From NCBI RefSeq assembly GCF_051014685.1, contig NW_027479442.1, positions 59,681-123,680 on the forward strand: a DNA stretch of 64,000 bases, written 5' to 3'. This DNA is from Ptiloglossa arizonensis (lineage: Eukaryota; Arthropoda; Insecta; Hymenoptera; Colletidae). Shown piece after piece: positions 39,945-50,757 of the stretch. The notes under the pieces are model-generated. The model was not told where the DNA came from, searched no databases, and was given only the letters and a program-made list of their open reading frames with translations. The position numbers and the translations under genes were made by a program. Within the stretch, counting starts at the first letter, position 1. Each line of letters starts with the position of its first letter.

Positions 39945-41408
39945 TCAGGGTGGCCTCCCCAGCCCTTCCGGAGGCCCACCCGCCCCCGGCCTCGGACGAG
40001 GCCTCGCTCGCGGTCTCCCGCTCTCGCGAATGCGGCTCGCGGCCTCCTTCTGCGAGATTACCTCCTCGCAGAAGGAGGCCACGGCCCGCCACTTCGTCTC
40101 GCTGCCGAGCATGGCCTGAACCACGCCCGGCAGCGATAGGTCCGCCCCAATCACGGCCGTGAGGACACGGCGCTCCACCCCCCAGGCCGGACACACCTCG
40201 AGGGTGTGTTGCGCCGTGTCCTCGTCCGCTGGACAGTGCCAGCAGCGCGCCGCCTCTTCCACACCGATCCGGCACAGGTACTGACCGAAGCATCCGTGCC
40301 CGGACAGCACCTGCACCAACCGGTAGGTGAGTGAGCCGAAGCGCCTACCCAGCCACTCAAACAGGACCGGCCGGATAGCCCGGACAGTCCTCTGGCCGAA
40401 CAACGGCTCGGCCAGCCGCTGCTGCCAAAGCTGCAGCATGGACTCCCGGGCCTGGCGCCTGAGGGCCTCCACCTCGCATCCCGCCAGGACCACCCCATCC
40501 TCGCGGGCGCGCATGCGGCCCTCGTAGAAAGCCGCATGCGCGCCCGCGATCAAGTCCGCCGGGGGTAGCCCTGACAGGACGCTCGCCGCCTCATACGAAA
40601 CGGTCCGGTACCCCCGGGCGATCCGCAATGCAAGCCGCCTTTGAACCCGGCGCAGCAATACCTTGCTGCGCCGGGAGGCGGCCAGGTCGCCCGCCCAAAC
40701 GGGGGCCCCGTATAGGGCCACCGAGTGGACCATTCCCGCGTAGAGGCGGCGAACCCGGTCACTCGGGCCCCGCAGGTTGGGGAGGATACGGCCCAAAGCG
40801 CCAACTATCCTCTCCAACCGCGGGGCCAGGGCCCGGAAATGACCCTCGAAGCGCCAGTGGCTGTCGAGGTGAAGTCCCAGATATTTCATCTGAGACCTCA
40901 CCTCGACGTCTGTCTCACCCACCCGGATCAGGGGGGGAGGCGGCTCTCCCCGGGGTCTATACATCCCGAGTACCTCGGTTTTGTGGAGAGCCACCTCCAA
41001 ACCGATCCCCCTGATCCGGCAGACGACGCGCCGGGCACCGTCCTCGGCGGCCCGAACAGCCCCCCTCCAGTCCCCCCCGACGGCCAACAACAAGGTGTCG
41101 TCCGCGTAGCACGTCAGACTGACGCCGTCGGGGAGGTCTTCGGCCCGCAGGACGGTGTCGTACCCGAGGTTCCACAGCAGGGGTCCTAACACCGACCCCT
41201 GCGGAACCCCGGAGTACACCGCTCTCCTCTCCGTCCCGCACCGGCCCGGATACTCGATCCACCTGTCGCGGAGGTAGTCCTCGACGACTGCCCTAAGGTA
41301 GGCGGGGACTCGATGTTCCTCAAGCCCCCGCCTAATCGCCGCCCAGGGTAGGGTGTTAAACGCATTGGCGATGTCCAAGGACACCGCCAATGCCACCCCA
41401 CCCCGGGG
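39945..41408 (-). CDS. Partial ORF2: R1-type reverse transcriptase (palm, thumb, CCHC knuckle)
   Basis: This frame encodes the C-terminal 487 residues of a non-LTR reverse transcriptase, which copies the element's RNA into a nicked target. It is open from the truncation point at 41408 to a TGA at 39945-39947. Residue 1 below is the GTG codon at 41396; it is internal valine in context (GGVALAVSLD), not a real start, and four codons precede it. Visible motifs: A, SLDIANAFNTLPW, residues 6-18; B, SGVPQGSVLGPLLWN, 62-76; C, YADDT, 97-101, with the catalytic Asp pair at 99-100; D, GLEVALHKTEVLGM, 132-145; E, MKYLGLHLD, 170-178. A zinc knuckle C-X2-C-X8-H-X4-C lies at 385-402 (C385, C388, H397, C402), typical of R1-clade ORF2. 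The tail (about 456-483) is Arg/Pro/Gly-rich. The fingers and the APE-type endonuclease are lost, so this copy cannot be autonomous. R1-clade assignment is likely; a related LINE clade is the alternative. Confidence 0.92.
   Translation of the reverse strand, partial: PRGGVALAVSLDIANAFNTLPWAAIRRGLEEHRVPAYLRAVVEDYLRDRWIEYPGRCGTERRAVYSGVPQGSVLGPLLWNLGYDTVLRAEDLPDGVSLTCYADDTLLLAVGGDWRGAVRAAEDGARRVVCRIRGIGLEVALHKTEVLGMYRPRGEPPPPLIRVGETDVEVRSQMKYLGLHLDSHWRFEGHFRALAPRLERIVGALGRILPNLRGPSDRVRRLYAGMVHSVALYGAPVWAGDLAASRRSKVLLRRVQRRLALRIARGYRTVSYEAASVLSGLPPADLIAGAHAAFYEGRMRAREDGVVLAGCEVEALRRQARESMLQLWQQRLAEPLFGQRTVRAIRPVLFEWLGRRFGSLTYRLVQVLSGHGCFGQYLCRIGVEEAARCWHCPADEDTAQHTLEVCPAWGVERRVLTAVIGADLSLPGVVQAMLGSETKWRAVASFCEEVISQKEAASRIRESGRPRARPRPRPGAGGPPEGLGRPP
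39948..39981 (-). other. Hairpin at the end of ORF2, 11 bp
   Basis: 39948-39958 pairs with 39970-39981 with one bulged base at 39975 and an 11-nt loop. It covers the last ORF2 codons, immediately before the TGA. A further 6-bp hairpin with a 4-nt loop follows at 39988-40003. Confidence 0.72.
40041..40080 (-). other. Coding-region hairpin, perfect 16 bp
   Basis: Arms 40041-40056 and 40065-40080 are exact reverse complements over 16 bp with an 8-nt loop. It lies in ORF2 codons for about residues 440-452, downstream of the zinc knuckle (FCEEVISQKEA). Confidence 0.9.
40099..40136 (-). other. Coding-region hairpin, 16 pairs
   Basis: 40099-40114 pairs with 40121-40136 around a 6-nt loop. The two + strand mismatches (40108/40127 and 40111/40124) are A/C and become U-G pairs in the element RNA, so the RNA stem is unbroken. 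Confidence 0.84.
40161..40223 (-). other. Coding-region inverted repeat, perfect 13 bp, with nested hairpin
   Basis: 40161-40173 (GAGGACACGGCGC) is the exact reverse complement of 40211-40223. Inside it, 40191-40197 pairs with 40203-40209 over 7 bp. Confidence 0.8.
40267..40305 (-). other. Coding-region hairpin, 16 pairs with one bulge and one mismatch
   Basis: 40267-40282 pairs with 40289-40305 with a bulge at 40299 and a mismatch at 40278/40293. Three + strand A/C mismatches are G-U in the RNA. The loop is 6 nt. It lies close to the codons of the zinc knuckle. Confidence 0.68.
40392..40415 (-). other. Coding-region hairpin, 10 pairs
   Basis: 40392-40401 pairs with 40406-40415 around a 4-nt loop. 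One pair (40400/40407) is G-U in the RNA. Confidence 0.75.
40501..40549 (-). other. Coding-region hairpin, perfect 19 bp
   Basis: Arms 40501-40519 and 40531-40549 are exact reverse complements over 19 bp with an 11-nt loop. This is the longest perfect stem in the element and lies in ORF2 codons for residues 283-299, well inside the protein-coding part (AGAHAAFYEGRMRA). Confidence 0.93.
40634..40682 (-). other. Coding-region hairpin, 13 + 7 bp
   Basis: 40646-40658 (CCCGGCGCAGCAA) pairs perfectly with 40663-40675 around a 4-nt loop. Below a 5-nt bulge (40641-40645), 40634-40640 pairs with 40676-40682 over 7 bp. Confidence 0.88.
40766..40827 (-). other. Coding-region hairpin, 21 pairs with one bulge and one mismatch
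   Basis: 40766-40788 pairs with 40806-40827. A40774 is bulged and 40781/40813 is a G/T on the + strand (C-A in the RNA). The loop is 17 nt. Confidence 0.82.
40863..40907 (-). other. Coding-region hairpin, 20 pairs
   Basis: 40863-40882 pairs with 40888-40907 around a 5-nt loop. The two + strand mismatches (40873/40897, 40877/40893) are both A/C, hence U-G or G-U in the element RNA, so the RNA stem is continuous over 20 pairs. It spans the codons of RT motif E. Confidence 0.88.
40923..41019 (-). other. Coding-region two-tier stem, 13 + 14 pairs
   Basis: Outer stem: 40923-40935 with 41007-41019, perfect over 13 bp. Directly stacked on it: 40936-40949 with 40985-40998, 14 pairs including one G-U in RNA sense (40941/40993). 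An 8-nt unpaired stretch lies on one side only. A small 5-bp hairpin sits in the loop at 40966-40978. Confidence 0.82.
41072..41136 (-). other. Coding-region inverted repeat, 13 pairs
   Basis: 41072-41084 pairs with 41124-41136, with one G-U in RNA sense at 41074/41134. The 39-nt loop contains codons of the catalytic YADDT motif. Confidence 0.7.
41163..41213 (-). other. Hairpin coextensive with RT motif B codons
   Basis: 41163-41173 pairs with 41203-41213 (11 pairs, two of them G-U in the RNA). After a 3-nt bulge, 41177-41185 pairs with 41194-41202 (perfect 9 bp, 8-nt loop). The span matches the codons of SGVPQGSVLGPLLWN almost exactly. Confidence 0.8.
41299..41334 (-). other. Coding-region hairpin, 15 pairs
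   Basis: 41299-41313 pairs with 41320-41334 around a 6-nt loop. Two + strand A/C mismatches (41308/41325, 41311/41322) are G-U in the RNA. Confidence 0.8.
41362..41393 (-). other. Hairpin over RT motif A codons, 15 pairs
   Basis: 41362-41376 pairs with 41379-41393, with one U-G in RNA sense at 41371/41384. The loop is very short (2 nt, in practice 4 with the last pair open). It covers codons of ALAVSLDIANAF. Confidence 0.8.
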
Positions 41409-43043
41409 TACGTTATACGTTATACGTTATACGTTATACGTTATACGTTATACGTTATACGTTATACGTTATACGTTATACGTTATACGTTATACGTTAT
41501 ACGTTATACGTTATACGTTATACGTTATACGTTATACGTTATACGTTATACGTTATACGTTATACGTTATACGTTATACGTTATACGTTATACGTTATAC
41601 GTTATACGTTATACGTTATACGTTATACGTTTTACGTTATTCGTGATACGTTATACGTTATACGTTATACGTTATACGTTATACGTTATATGTTATACGT
41701 TATACGTTATACGTTATACGTTATACGTTATACGTTATACGTTATACGTTATACGTTTTACGTTATTGGTGATACGTTATTCGTTATACGTTATACGTTA
41801 TACGTTATACGTTATACGTTATACGTTATACGTTATACGTTATACGTTATACGTTATACGTTATACGTTATACGTTATACGTTATACGTTATACGTTATA
41901 CGTTATACGTTATACGTTATACGTTATACGTTTTACGTTATTCGTGATACGTTATACGTTATACGTTATACGTTATACGTTATACGTTATACGTTATACG
42001 TTATACGTTATACGTTATACGTTATACGTTATACGTTTCACGTTATTCGTGATACGTTATACGTTATACGTTATACGTTATACGTTATACGTTATACGTT
42101 ATACGTTATACGTTATACGTTATACGTTATACGTTATACGTTATACGTCATAAGTTATACGATACACGTTATACGTTATACGAAATATGTAATACGTAAT
42201 ACGCTTTACGTTATTCGTTATACGTTCTTCGTTACACGTTATACGTTATACGTTATACGTTATACGTTTTACGTTATTCGTGATACGTTATACGTTATAC
42301 GTTATACGTTATACGTTATACGTTATACGTTATACGGTATACGTTATACGTTATACGTTATACGTTATGCGTTATACGTTATACGTTATACGTTATGCGT
42401 TATACGTTATACGTTATACGTTATGCGTTATACGGTATAGATATACGTTATGCGTTATAAGTTTTACGTTATTCGTTATACGTTATACGTTATACGTTAT
42501 ACGTTATACGTTATACGTTATACGTTATACGTTATACGTTATACGTTATACGTTATGCGTTCTTCGTTACACGTTATACGTTATACGTTATGCGTTATAC
42601 GTTTTGCGTTATTCGTTACACGTTATACGTTATACGTTATACGTTATACGTTATTCGTTATACGTTCTTCGTTACACGTTATACGTTATACGTTATACGT
42701 TATACGTTATACGTTATACGTTATACGGTATACGTTATACGTTATACGTTATACGTTATACGTTATACGTTATACGTTATACGTTATACGTTATACGTTA
42801 TACGTTTTACCTTATACGTTATACGTTATACGTTATACGTTATACGATATACGTTATACGTTATTCGTTATACGTTCTTCGTTACACGTTATACGTTATA
42901 CGTTATGCGTTATTCTTTATACGTTATACGTTATACGTTATTCTTTATACGTCATACGTTATACGTTTTACGATATACGTTATACGTTATACGTTATACG
43001 TTATACGTTGTACGGTATACGTTATACGTTATACGTTATACGT

Positions 43044-46000
43044 TATACGTTATACGTTATACGTTATACGTTATACGTTATACGTTATACGTTATACGTT
43101 ATACGTTATACGTTATGCGTTATACGTTTTACGTTATTCGTTATACGTTATACGTTATACGTTATTCTTTATACGTTATACGTTATACGTTATTCTTTAT
43201 ACGTCATACGTTATACGTTTTACGATATACGTTATACGTTATACGTTCTACGTTCTACGTTATACGTTATACGTTATACGTTATACGTTATACGTCATAA
43301 GTTATACGATACACGTTATACGTTATACGAAATATGTAATACGTAATACGCTTTACGTTATTCGTTACACGTTCTTCGTTACACGTTATACGTTATACGT
43401 TATGCGTTATACGTTTTACGTTATTCGTGATACGTTATACGTTATACGTTATACGTTATACGTTATACGTTATACGTTATACGGTATACGTTATACGTTA
43501 TGCGTTATAAGTTTTACGTTATTCGTTATACGTTATACGTTATACGTTATACGTTATACGTTATACGTTATACGTTATACGTTATACGTTATACGTTATA
43601 CGTTATACGTTATACGTTATACGTTATACGTTATACGTTATACGTTATACGTTATACGTTATACGTTATACGTTATACGTTATACGTTATACGTTATACG
43701 TTATACGTTATACGTTATACGTTATACGTTATACGTTATACGTTATACGTTATACGTTATACGTTATACGTTTTACGTTATTCGTGATACGTTATACGTT
43801 ATACGTTATACGTTATACGTTATACGTTATATGTTATACGTTATACGTTATACGTTATACGTTATACGTTATACGTTATACGTTATACGTTTTACGTTAT
43901 TGGTGATACGTTATTCGTTATACGTTATACGTTATACGTTATACGTTATACGTTATACGTTATACGTTATTCGTTATACGTTATACGTTATACGTTATAC
44001 GTTATACGTTATACGTTATACGTTATACGTTATACGTTATACGTTATACGTTATACGTTATACGTTATACGTTTTACGTTATTCATGATACGTTATACGT
44101 TATACGTTATACGTTATACGTTATACGTTATACGTTATACGTTATACGTTATACGTTATACGTTATACGTTTCACGTTATTCGTGATACGTTATACGTTA
44201 TACGTTATACGTTATACGTTATACGTTATACGTTATACGTTATACGTTATACGTTATACGTCATAAGTTATACGATACACGTTATACGTTATACGAAATA
44301 TGTAATACGTAATACGCTTTACGTTATTCGTTATACGTTCTTCGTTACACGTTATACGTTATACGTTATACGTTATACGTTTTACGTTATTCGTGATACG
44401 TTATACGTTATACGTTATACGTTATACGTTATACGTTATACGGTATACGTTATACGTTATACGTTATACGTTATGCGTTATACGTTATACGTTATACGTT
44501 ATGCGTTATACGTTATACGTTATACGTTATACGTTATACGGTATAGATATACGTTATGCGTTATAAGTTTTACGTTATTCGTTATACGTTATACGTTATA
44601 CGTTATACGTTATACGTTATACGTTATTCTTTATACGTTATACGTTATACGTTATAGGTTATACGTTATACGTTTTACGATATACGTTATACGTTATACG
44701 TTATACGTTATACGTTATACGTTATACGTTATACGTTATACGTTATACGTTATACGTTATACGTCATAGGTTATACGTTTTACGTTATACGTTATTCGTT
44801 ATACGTTATACGTTATACGTTATACGTTATACGTTTTACGATATACGTTATACGTTATACGTTCTACGTTATACGATATACGTTATACGTTATTCGTTAT
44901 ACGTTCTTCGTTACACCTTCTACGTTATACGTTATGCGTTACACGTTTTACGTTATTCGTTATACGTTATACGTTATACGTTATTCTTTATACGTTATAC
45001 GTTATACGTTATTCTTTATACGTCATACGTTATACGTTTTACGATATACGTTATACGTTATACGTTATACGTTATACGGTATACGTTATACGTTATACGT
45101 TATACGTTATACGTTATACGTTATACGTTATACGTTATACGTTATACGTTTTACGTTATACGTTTTACGATATACGTTATACGTTGTACGTTCTACGTTC
45201 TACGTTATACGTTATACGTTATACGTTATACGTTATAAGTTATACGTTAGACGTTATACGTTATACGTTATACGTTATACGATATACGTTATACGTTATT
45301 CGTTATAGGTTCTTCGTTACACGTTATACGTTATACGTTATGCGTTATACGTTTTACGTTATTCGGTATACGTTATACGTTATACGTTATACGTTATACG
45401 TTATACGTAATATGTAATGCGTCATACGTTTCACGTTATTCGTTATACGTTTTTCGTTACAAGTTATACGATATACATCATACGTTATAAGTTATACGTC
45501 ATAAGTTATACGATACACGTTATACGTTATACGAAATATGTAATACGTAATACGCTTTACGTTATTCGTTATACGTCATAAGTTATACGATACACGTTAT
45601 ACGTTATACGAAATATGTAATACGTAATACGCTTTACGTTATTCGTTATACGTTCTTCGTTACACGTTATACGTTATACGTTATGCGTTATACGTTTTAC
45701 GTTATTCGTAATACGTTATACGTTATACGTTATACGTTATACGTTATACGTTATACGTTATACGTTATACGGTATACGTTATACGTTATACGTTACACGT
45801 TATGCGTTATACGTTATACGTTATACGTTATACGTTATACGTTATACGTTATACGTTATACGTTATACGTTATACGTTATACGTTATACGTTATGCGTTA
45901 TACGTTTTACGTTATTCGTTATACGTTATACGTTATACGTTATACGTTATACGTTATACGTTATACGTTATACGTTATACGTTATACGTTATACGTTATA

Positions 46001-46430
46001 CGTTATACGTTATACGTTATACGTTATACGTTATACGTTATACGTTATACGTTATACGTTATACGTTATACGTTATACGTTTTACGTTATACGTTATACG
46101 TTATACGTTATACGTTATACGTCATATGTTTTACGTTATACGTTATACGTTATACGTTTTACGTTATACGTTATACGTTATACGTTATACGTTATACGTT
46201 ATACGTCATAGGTTATACGTTATACGTTATTCTTTATGCGTTATACGTTATACGTTATACGTTATACGGTATACGTTATACGTTATACGTTATACGTTAT
46301 ACGTTATACGTCATACGTTATACGTTATACGTTATACGTTATACGTTATACGTTATACGTTATACGTTATACGTTATACGTTATACGTTATACGTTATAC
46401 GTTATACGTTATACGTTATACGTTATACGT
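43044..46430. repeat. Satellite, landmarks at 43329, 44295, 45533 and 45610
   Basis: Order of words resembles the 2.78-kb family until about 44.5 kb, then shifts to the vocabulary of the 4.325-kb unit. A 1-nt register slip (GGTATAGATATACG) near 44537 matches slips near 38453 and 42437. There is no gene. Confidence 0.68.
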
Positions 46431-49400
46431 TATACGTTATACGTTATACGTTATACGTTATACGTTATACGTTATACGTTATACGTTATACGTTATACGT
46501 TATACGTTATACGTTATACGTTATACGTTATACGTTATACGTTATACGTTATACGTTATACGTTATACGTTATACGTTATACGTTATACGTTATACGTTA
46601 TACGTTATACGTTATACGTTATACGTCATAGGTTATACGTTATACGTTATACGTTATACGTTTTACGTTATACGTTATTCGTTATACGTTATACGTTATA
46701 CGTTATACGTTATACGTTATACGTTATACGTTATACGTTATACGTTATACGTTATACGTTATACGTTATACGTTATACGTTTTACGTTATACGTTATTCG
46801 TTATACGTTATACGTTATACGTTATACGTTATACGTTATACGTTATACGTTATACGTTATACGTTATACGTTATACGTTATACGTTATACGTTATACGTT
46901 ATACGTTATACGTTATACGTTATACGTTATACGTTATACGTTATACGTTATACGTTATACGTTATAGGTTATACGTTATACGTTATACGGTATACGTTAT
47001 ACGTTATACGTTATACGTTATACGTTATACGGTATACGTTATACGTTATACGTTATACGTTATACGTTATACGTTATACGTTATACGTTATACGTTATAC
47101 GTTATACGTTATACGTTATACGTTATACGTTATACGTTATACGTTATACGTTATACGTCATAGGTTATACGTTTTACGTTATACGTTATTCGTTATACGT
47201 TATACGTTATACGTTATACGTTATACGTAATACGTTATACTTTATACGTTATACGTTATACGTTATACGTTATAAGTTATACGTTATACGTTATACGTTA
47301 TACGTTATACGTTATACGTTATACGGTATACGTTATACGTTATACGTTATACGTCATACGTTATACGTTTTACGATATAAGTTATACGTTTTACGTTATA
47401 CGTTATACGTTCTACGTTATACGATATACGTTATACGTTATTCGTTATACGTTCTTCGTTACACGTTATACGTTATACGTTATGCGTTATACGTTTTACG
47501 TTAATCGTTATACGTTATACGTTATACGTTATTCTTTATACGTTATACGTTATACGTTATTCTTTATACGTCATACGTTATACGTTTTACGATATTCGTT
47601 ATACGTTATACGTTATTCTTTATACGTCATACGTTATACGTTTTACGATATTCGTTATACGTTATACGTTATACGTTATACGTTATACGTTATACGTTAT
47701 ACGGTATACGTTATACGTTATACGTTATACGTTATACGTTATACGTTATACGTTATACGTTATACGTTTTACGATATACGTTATACGTAATACGTTCTAC
47801 GTTATACGATATACGTTATACGTTATTCGTTATACGTTCTACGTTACACCTTATACGTTATACGTTATGCGTTATACGTTTTACGTTATTCGTTATACGT
47901 TATACGTTATACGTTATTCTTTATACGTTATACGTTATACGTTATTCTTTATACGTCATACGTTATACGTTTTACGATATACGTTATACGTTATACGTTA
48001 TACGTTATACGGTATACGTTATACGTTATACGTTATACGTTATACGTTATACGTTATACGTTATACGTTATACGTTTTACGTTATACGTTTTACGATATA
48101 CGTTATACGTTGTACGTTCTACGTTCTACGTTATACGTTATACGTTATACGTTATACGTTATAAGTTATACGTTAGACGTTATACGTTATACGTTATACG
48201 TTATACGATATACGTTATACGTTATTCGTTATACGTTCTTCGTTACACGTTATACGTTATACGTTATGCGTTATACGTTTTACGTTAGTCGGTATACGTT
48301 ATACGTTATACGTTATACGTTATACGTTATACGTAATATGTAATGCGTCATACGTTTTACGTTATTCGTTATACGTTTTTCGTTACAAGTTATACGATAT
48401 ACGTCATACGTTATAAGTTATACGTCATAAGTTATACGATACACGTTATACGTTATACGAAATATGTAATACGTAATACGCTTTACGTTATTCGTTATAC
48501 GTCATAAGTTATACGATACACGTTATACGTTATACGAAATATGTAATACGTAATACGCTTTACGTTATTCGTTATACGTTCTTCGTTACACGTTATACGT
48601 TATACGTTATGCGTTATACGTTTTACGTTATTCGTAATACGTTATACGTTATACGTTATACGTTATACGTTATACGTTATACGTTATACGTTATACGGTA
48701 TACGTTATACGTTATACGTTATACGTTATACGTTATACGTTATACGTTATACGTTATACGTTATAGGTTATACGTTATACGTTATACGTTATACGTTATA
48801 CGTTATACGTTATACGTTATACGTTATACGTTATACGTTATACGTTATACGTTATACGTTATACGTTATACGTTATACGTTATACGTTATACGTTATACG
48901 TTATACGTTATACGTTATACGTTATACGTTATACGTTATACGTTATACGTTATACGTTATACGTTATACGTTATACGTTATACGTTATACGTTATACGTT
49001 ATACGTTATACGGTATACGTTATACGTTATACGTTATACGTTATACGTTTTACGTTATACGTTATACGTTATACGTTATACGTTATACGTTATACGTTAT
49101 ACGTTATACGTTATACGTCATAGGTTATACGTTTTACGTTATACGTTATTCGTTATACGTTATACGTTATACGTTATACGTTATACATAATACGTTATAC
49201 TTTATACGTTATACGTCATACGTTATACGTTTTACGATATACGTTATACGTTTTACGTTATACGTTATACGTTCTACGTTATACGATATACGTTATACGT
49301 TATTCGTTATACGTTCTTCGTTACACGTTATACGTTATACGTTATACGTTATACGTTATACGTTATACGTTATACGTTATACGTTATACGTTATACGTTA

Positions 49401-50757
49401 TACGTTATACGGTATACGTTATACGTTATACGTTATACGTCATACGTTATACGTTTTACGATATACGTTATACGTTTTACGTTATACGTTATACGTTCTA
49501 CGTTATACGATATACGTTATACGTTATTCGTTATACGTTCTTCGTTACACGTTATACGTTATACGTTATGCGTTATACGTTTTACGTTATTCGTTATACG
49601 TTATACGTTATACGTTATTCTTTATACGTTATACGTTATACGTTATTCTTTATACGTCATACGTTATACGTTTTACGATATTCGTTATACGTTATACGTT
49701 ATACGTTATACGTCATACGGTATACGTTATACGTTATACGTTATACGTTATACGTTATACGTTATACGTTATACGTTATACGTTTTACGATATACGTTAT
49801 ACGTTATACGTTCTACGTTATACGATATACGTTATACGTTATTCGTTATACGTTCTTCGTTACACCTTATACGTTATACGTTATGCGTTACACGTTTTAC
49901 GTTATTCGTTATACGTTATACGTTATACGTTATTCTTTATACGTTATACGTTATACGTTATTCTTTATACGTCATACGTTATACGTTTTACGATATACGT
50001 TATACGTTATACGTTATACGTTATACGGTATACGTTATACGTTATACGTTATACGTTATACGTTATACGTTATACGTTGTACGTTTTACGTTATACGTTT
50101 TACGATATACGTTATACGTTGTACGTTCTACGTTCTACGTTATACGTTATACGTTATACGTTTTACGTTATTCGGTATACATTATACGTTATACGTTATA
50201 CGTTATACGTTATACGTAATATGTAATGCGTCATACGTTGTACGTTATTCGTTATACGTTTTTCGTTACAAGTTATACGATATACGTCATACGTTATAAG
50301 TTATACGTCATAAGTTATACGATACACGTTATACGTTATACGAAATATGTAATACGTAATACGCTTTACGTTATTCGTTATACGTCATAAGTTATACGAT
50401 ACACGTTATGCGTTATACGAAATATGTAATACGTAATACGCTTTACGTTATTCGTTATACGTTCTTCGTTACACGTTATACGTTATACGTTATGCGTTAT
50501 ACGTTTTACGTTACTCGTATTACGTTATACGTTATACGTCATACGTTATACGTTATACGTTACACGTTATGCGTTATACGTTATACGTTAAACGTTATAC
50601 GTTATACGTTATACGTTATACGTTATACGTCATAAGTTATACGATACACGTTATACGTTATACGAAATATGTAATACGTAATACGCTTTACGTTATTCGT
50701 TATACGTTCTTCGTTACACGTTATACGTTATACGTTATACGTTATACGTTTTACGTT
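46431..50757. repeat. Higher-order unit, 4.325 kb, copy 1
   Basis: Landmarks at 47157 (GTCATAGG), 48459, 48536, 50342, 50419 and 50664 recur 4325-4326 bp downstream. A left edge near 46431 is inferred by subtracting the period from the junction at about 50757. Confidence 0.82.

Larger units (their letters stand above)
39351..41408 (-). mobile_element. 5'-truncated R1-clade non-LTR retrotransposon insertion
   Basis: A GC-rich 2.06-kb block sits abruptly inside the AT-rich satellite. On the minus strand it reads: truncated ORF2 (RT from motif A onward, thumb, CCHC knuckle), a 3' UTR of about 570 bp, and a 23-nt poly(A) tail, which appears as T's at 39351-39373 on the + strand. ORF1, the endonuclease and the first RT motifs are missing, as is normal for a copy made by incomplete target-primed reverse transcription. 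No LTRs or terminal inverted repeats are seen. The poly(A) tail and repeat target recall TRAS/SART (telomere repeats) and Waldo/Mino (microsatellites) in the R1 clade; that family placement is from motifs, not from alignment. The retained frame has no stop or frameshift, suggesting a young copy. Target-site duplication cannot be measured because both flanks are periodic. Confidence 0.93.

Noticed and set aside
39499..40139. Several + and - strand frames of 87-193 aa in the 3' UTR region
   Set aside because: GC-rich sequence has few stops; none shows a recognisable motif and they lie in or antisense to the 3' UTR and ORF2 tail.
38867..40162. 431-aa + strand frame running from satellite into the element
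   Set aside because: The frame is a fusion of satellite read-through, the poly(T) run and the antisense of the retrotransposon; it is antisense to a convincing RT.
41396..41408. GTG at 41396 as the start of the RT protein
   Set aside because: The frame is open upstream to the truncation, and the sequence joins a conserved stretch before motif A. It is an internal valine codon of a truncated ORF2.
39351..41408. Full-length or autonomous retrotransposon
   Set aside because: ORF1, the endonuclease and the first RT motifs are missing; the right edge is a 5' truncation.
39351..41409. Target-site duplication of a defined length
   Set aside because: Both flanks are 7-bp periodic and the T run overlaps the TT of the unit, so no unique duplication can be read.
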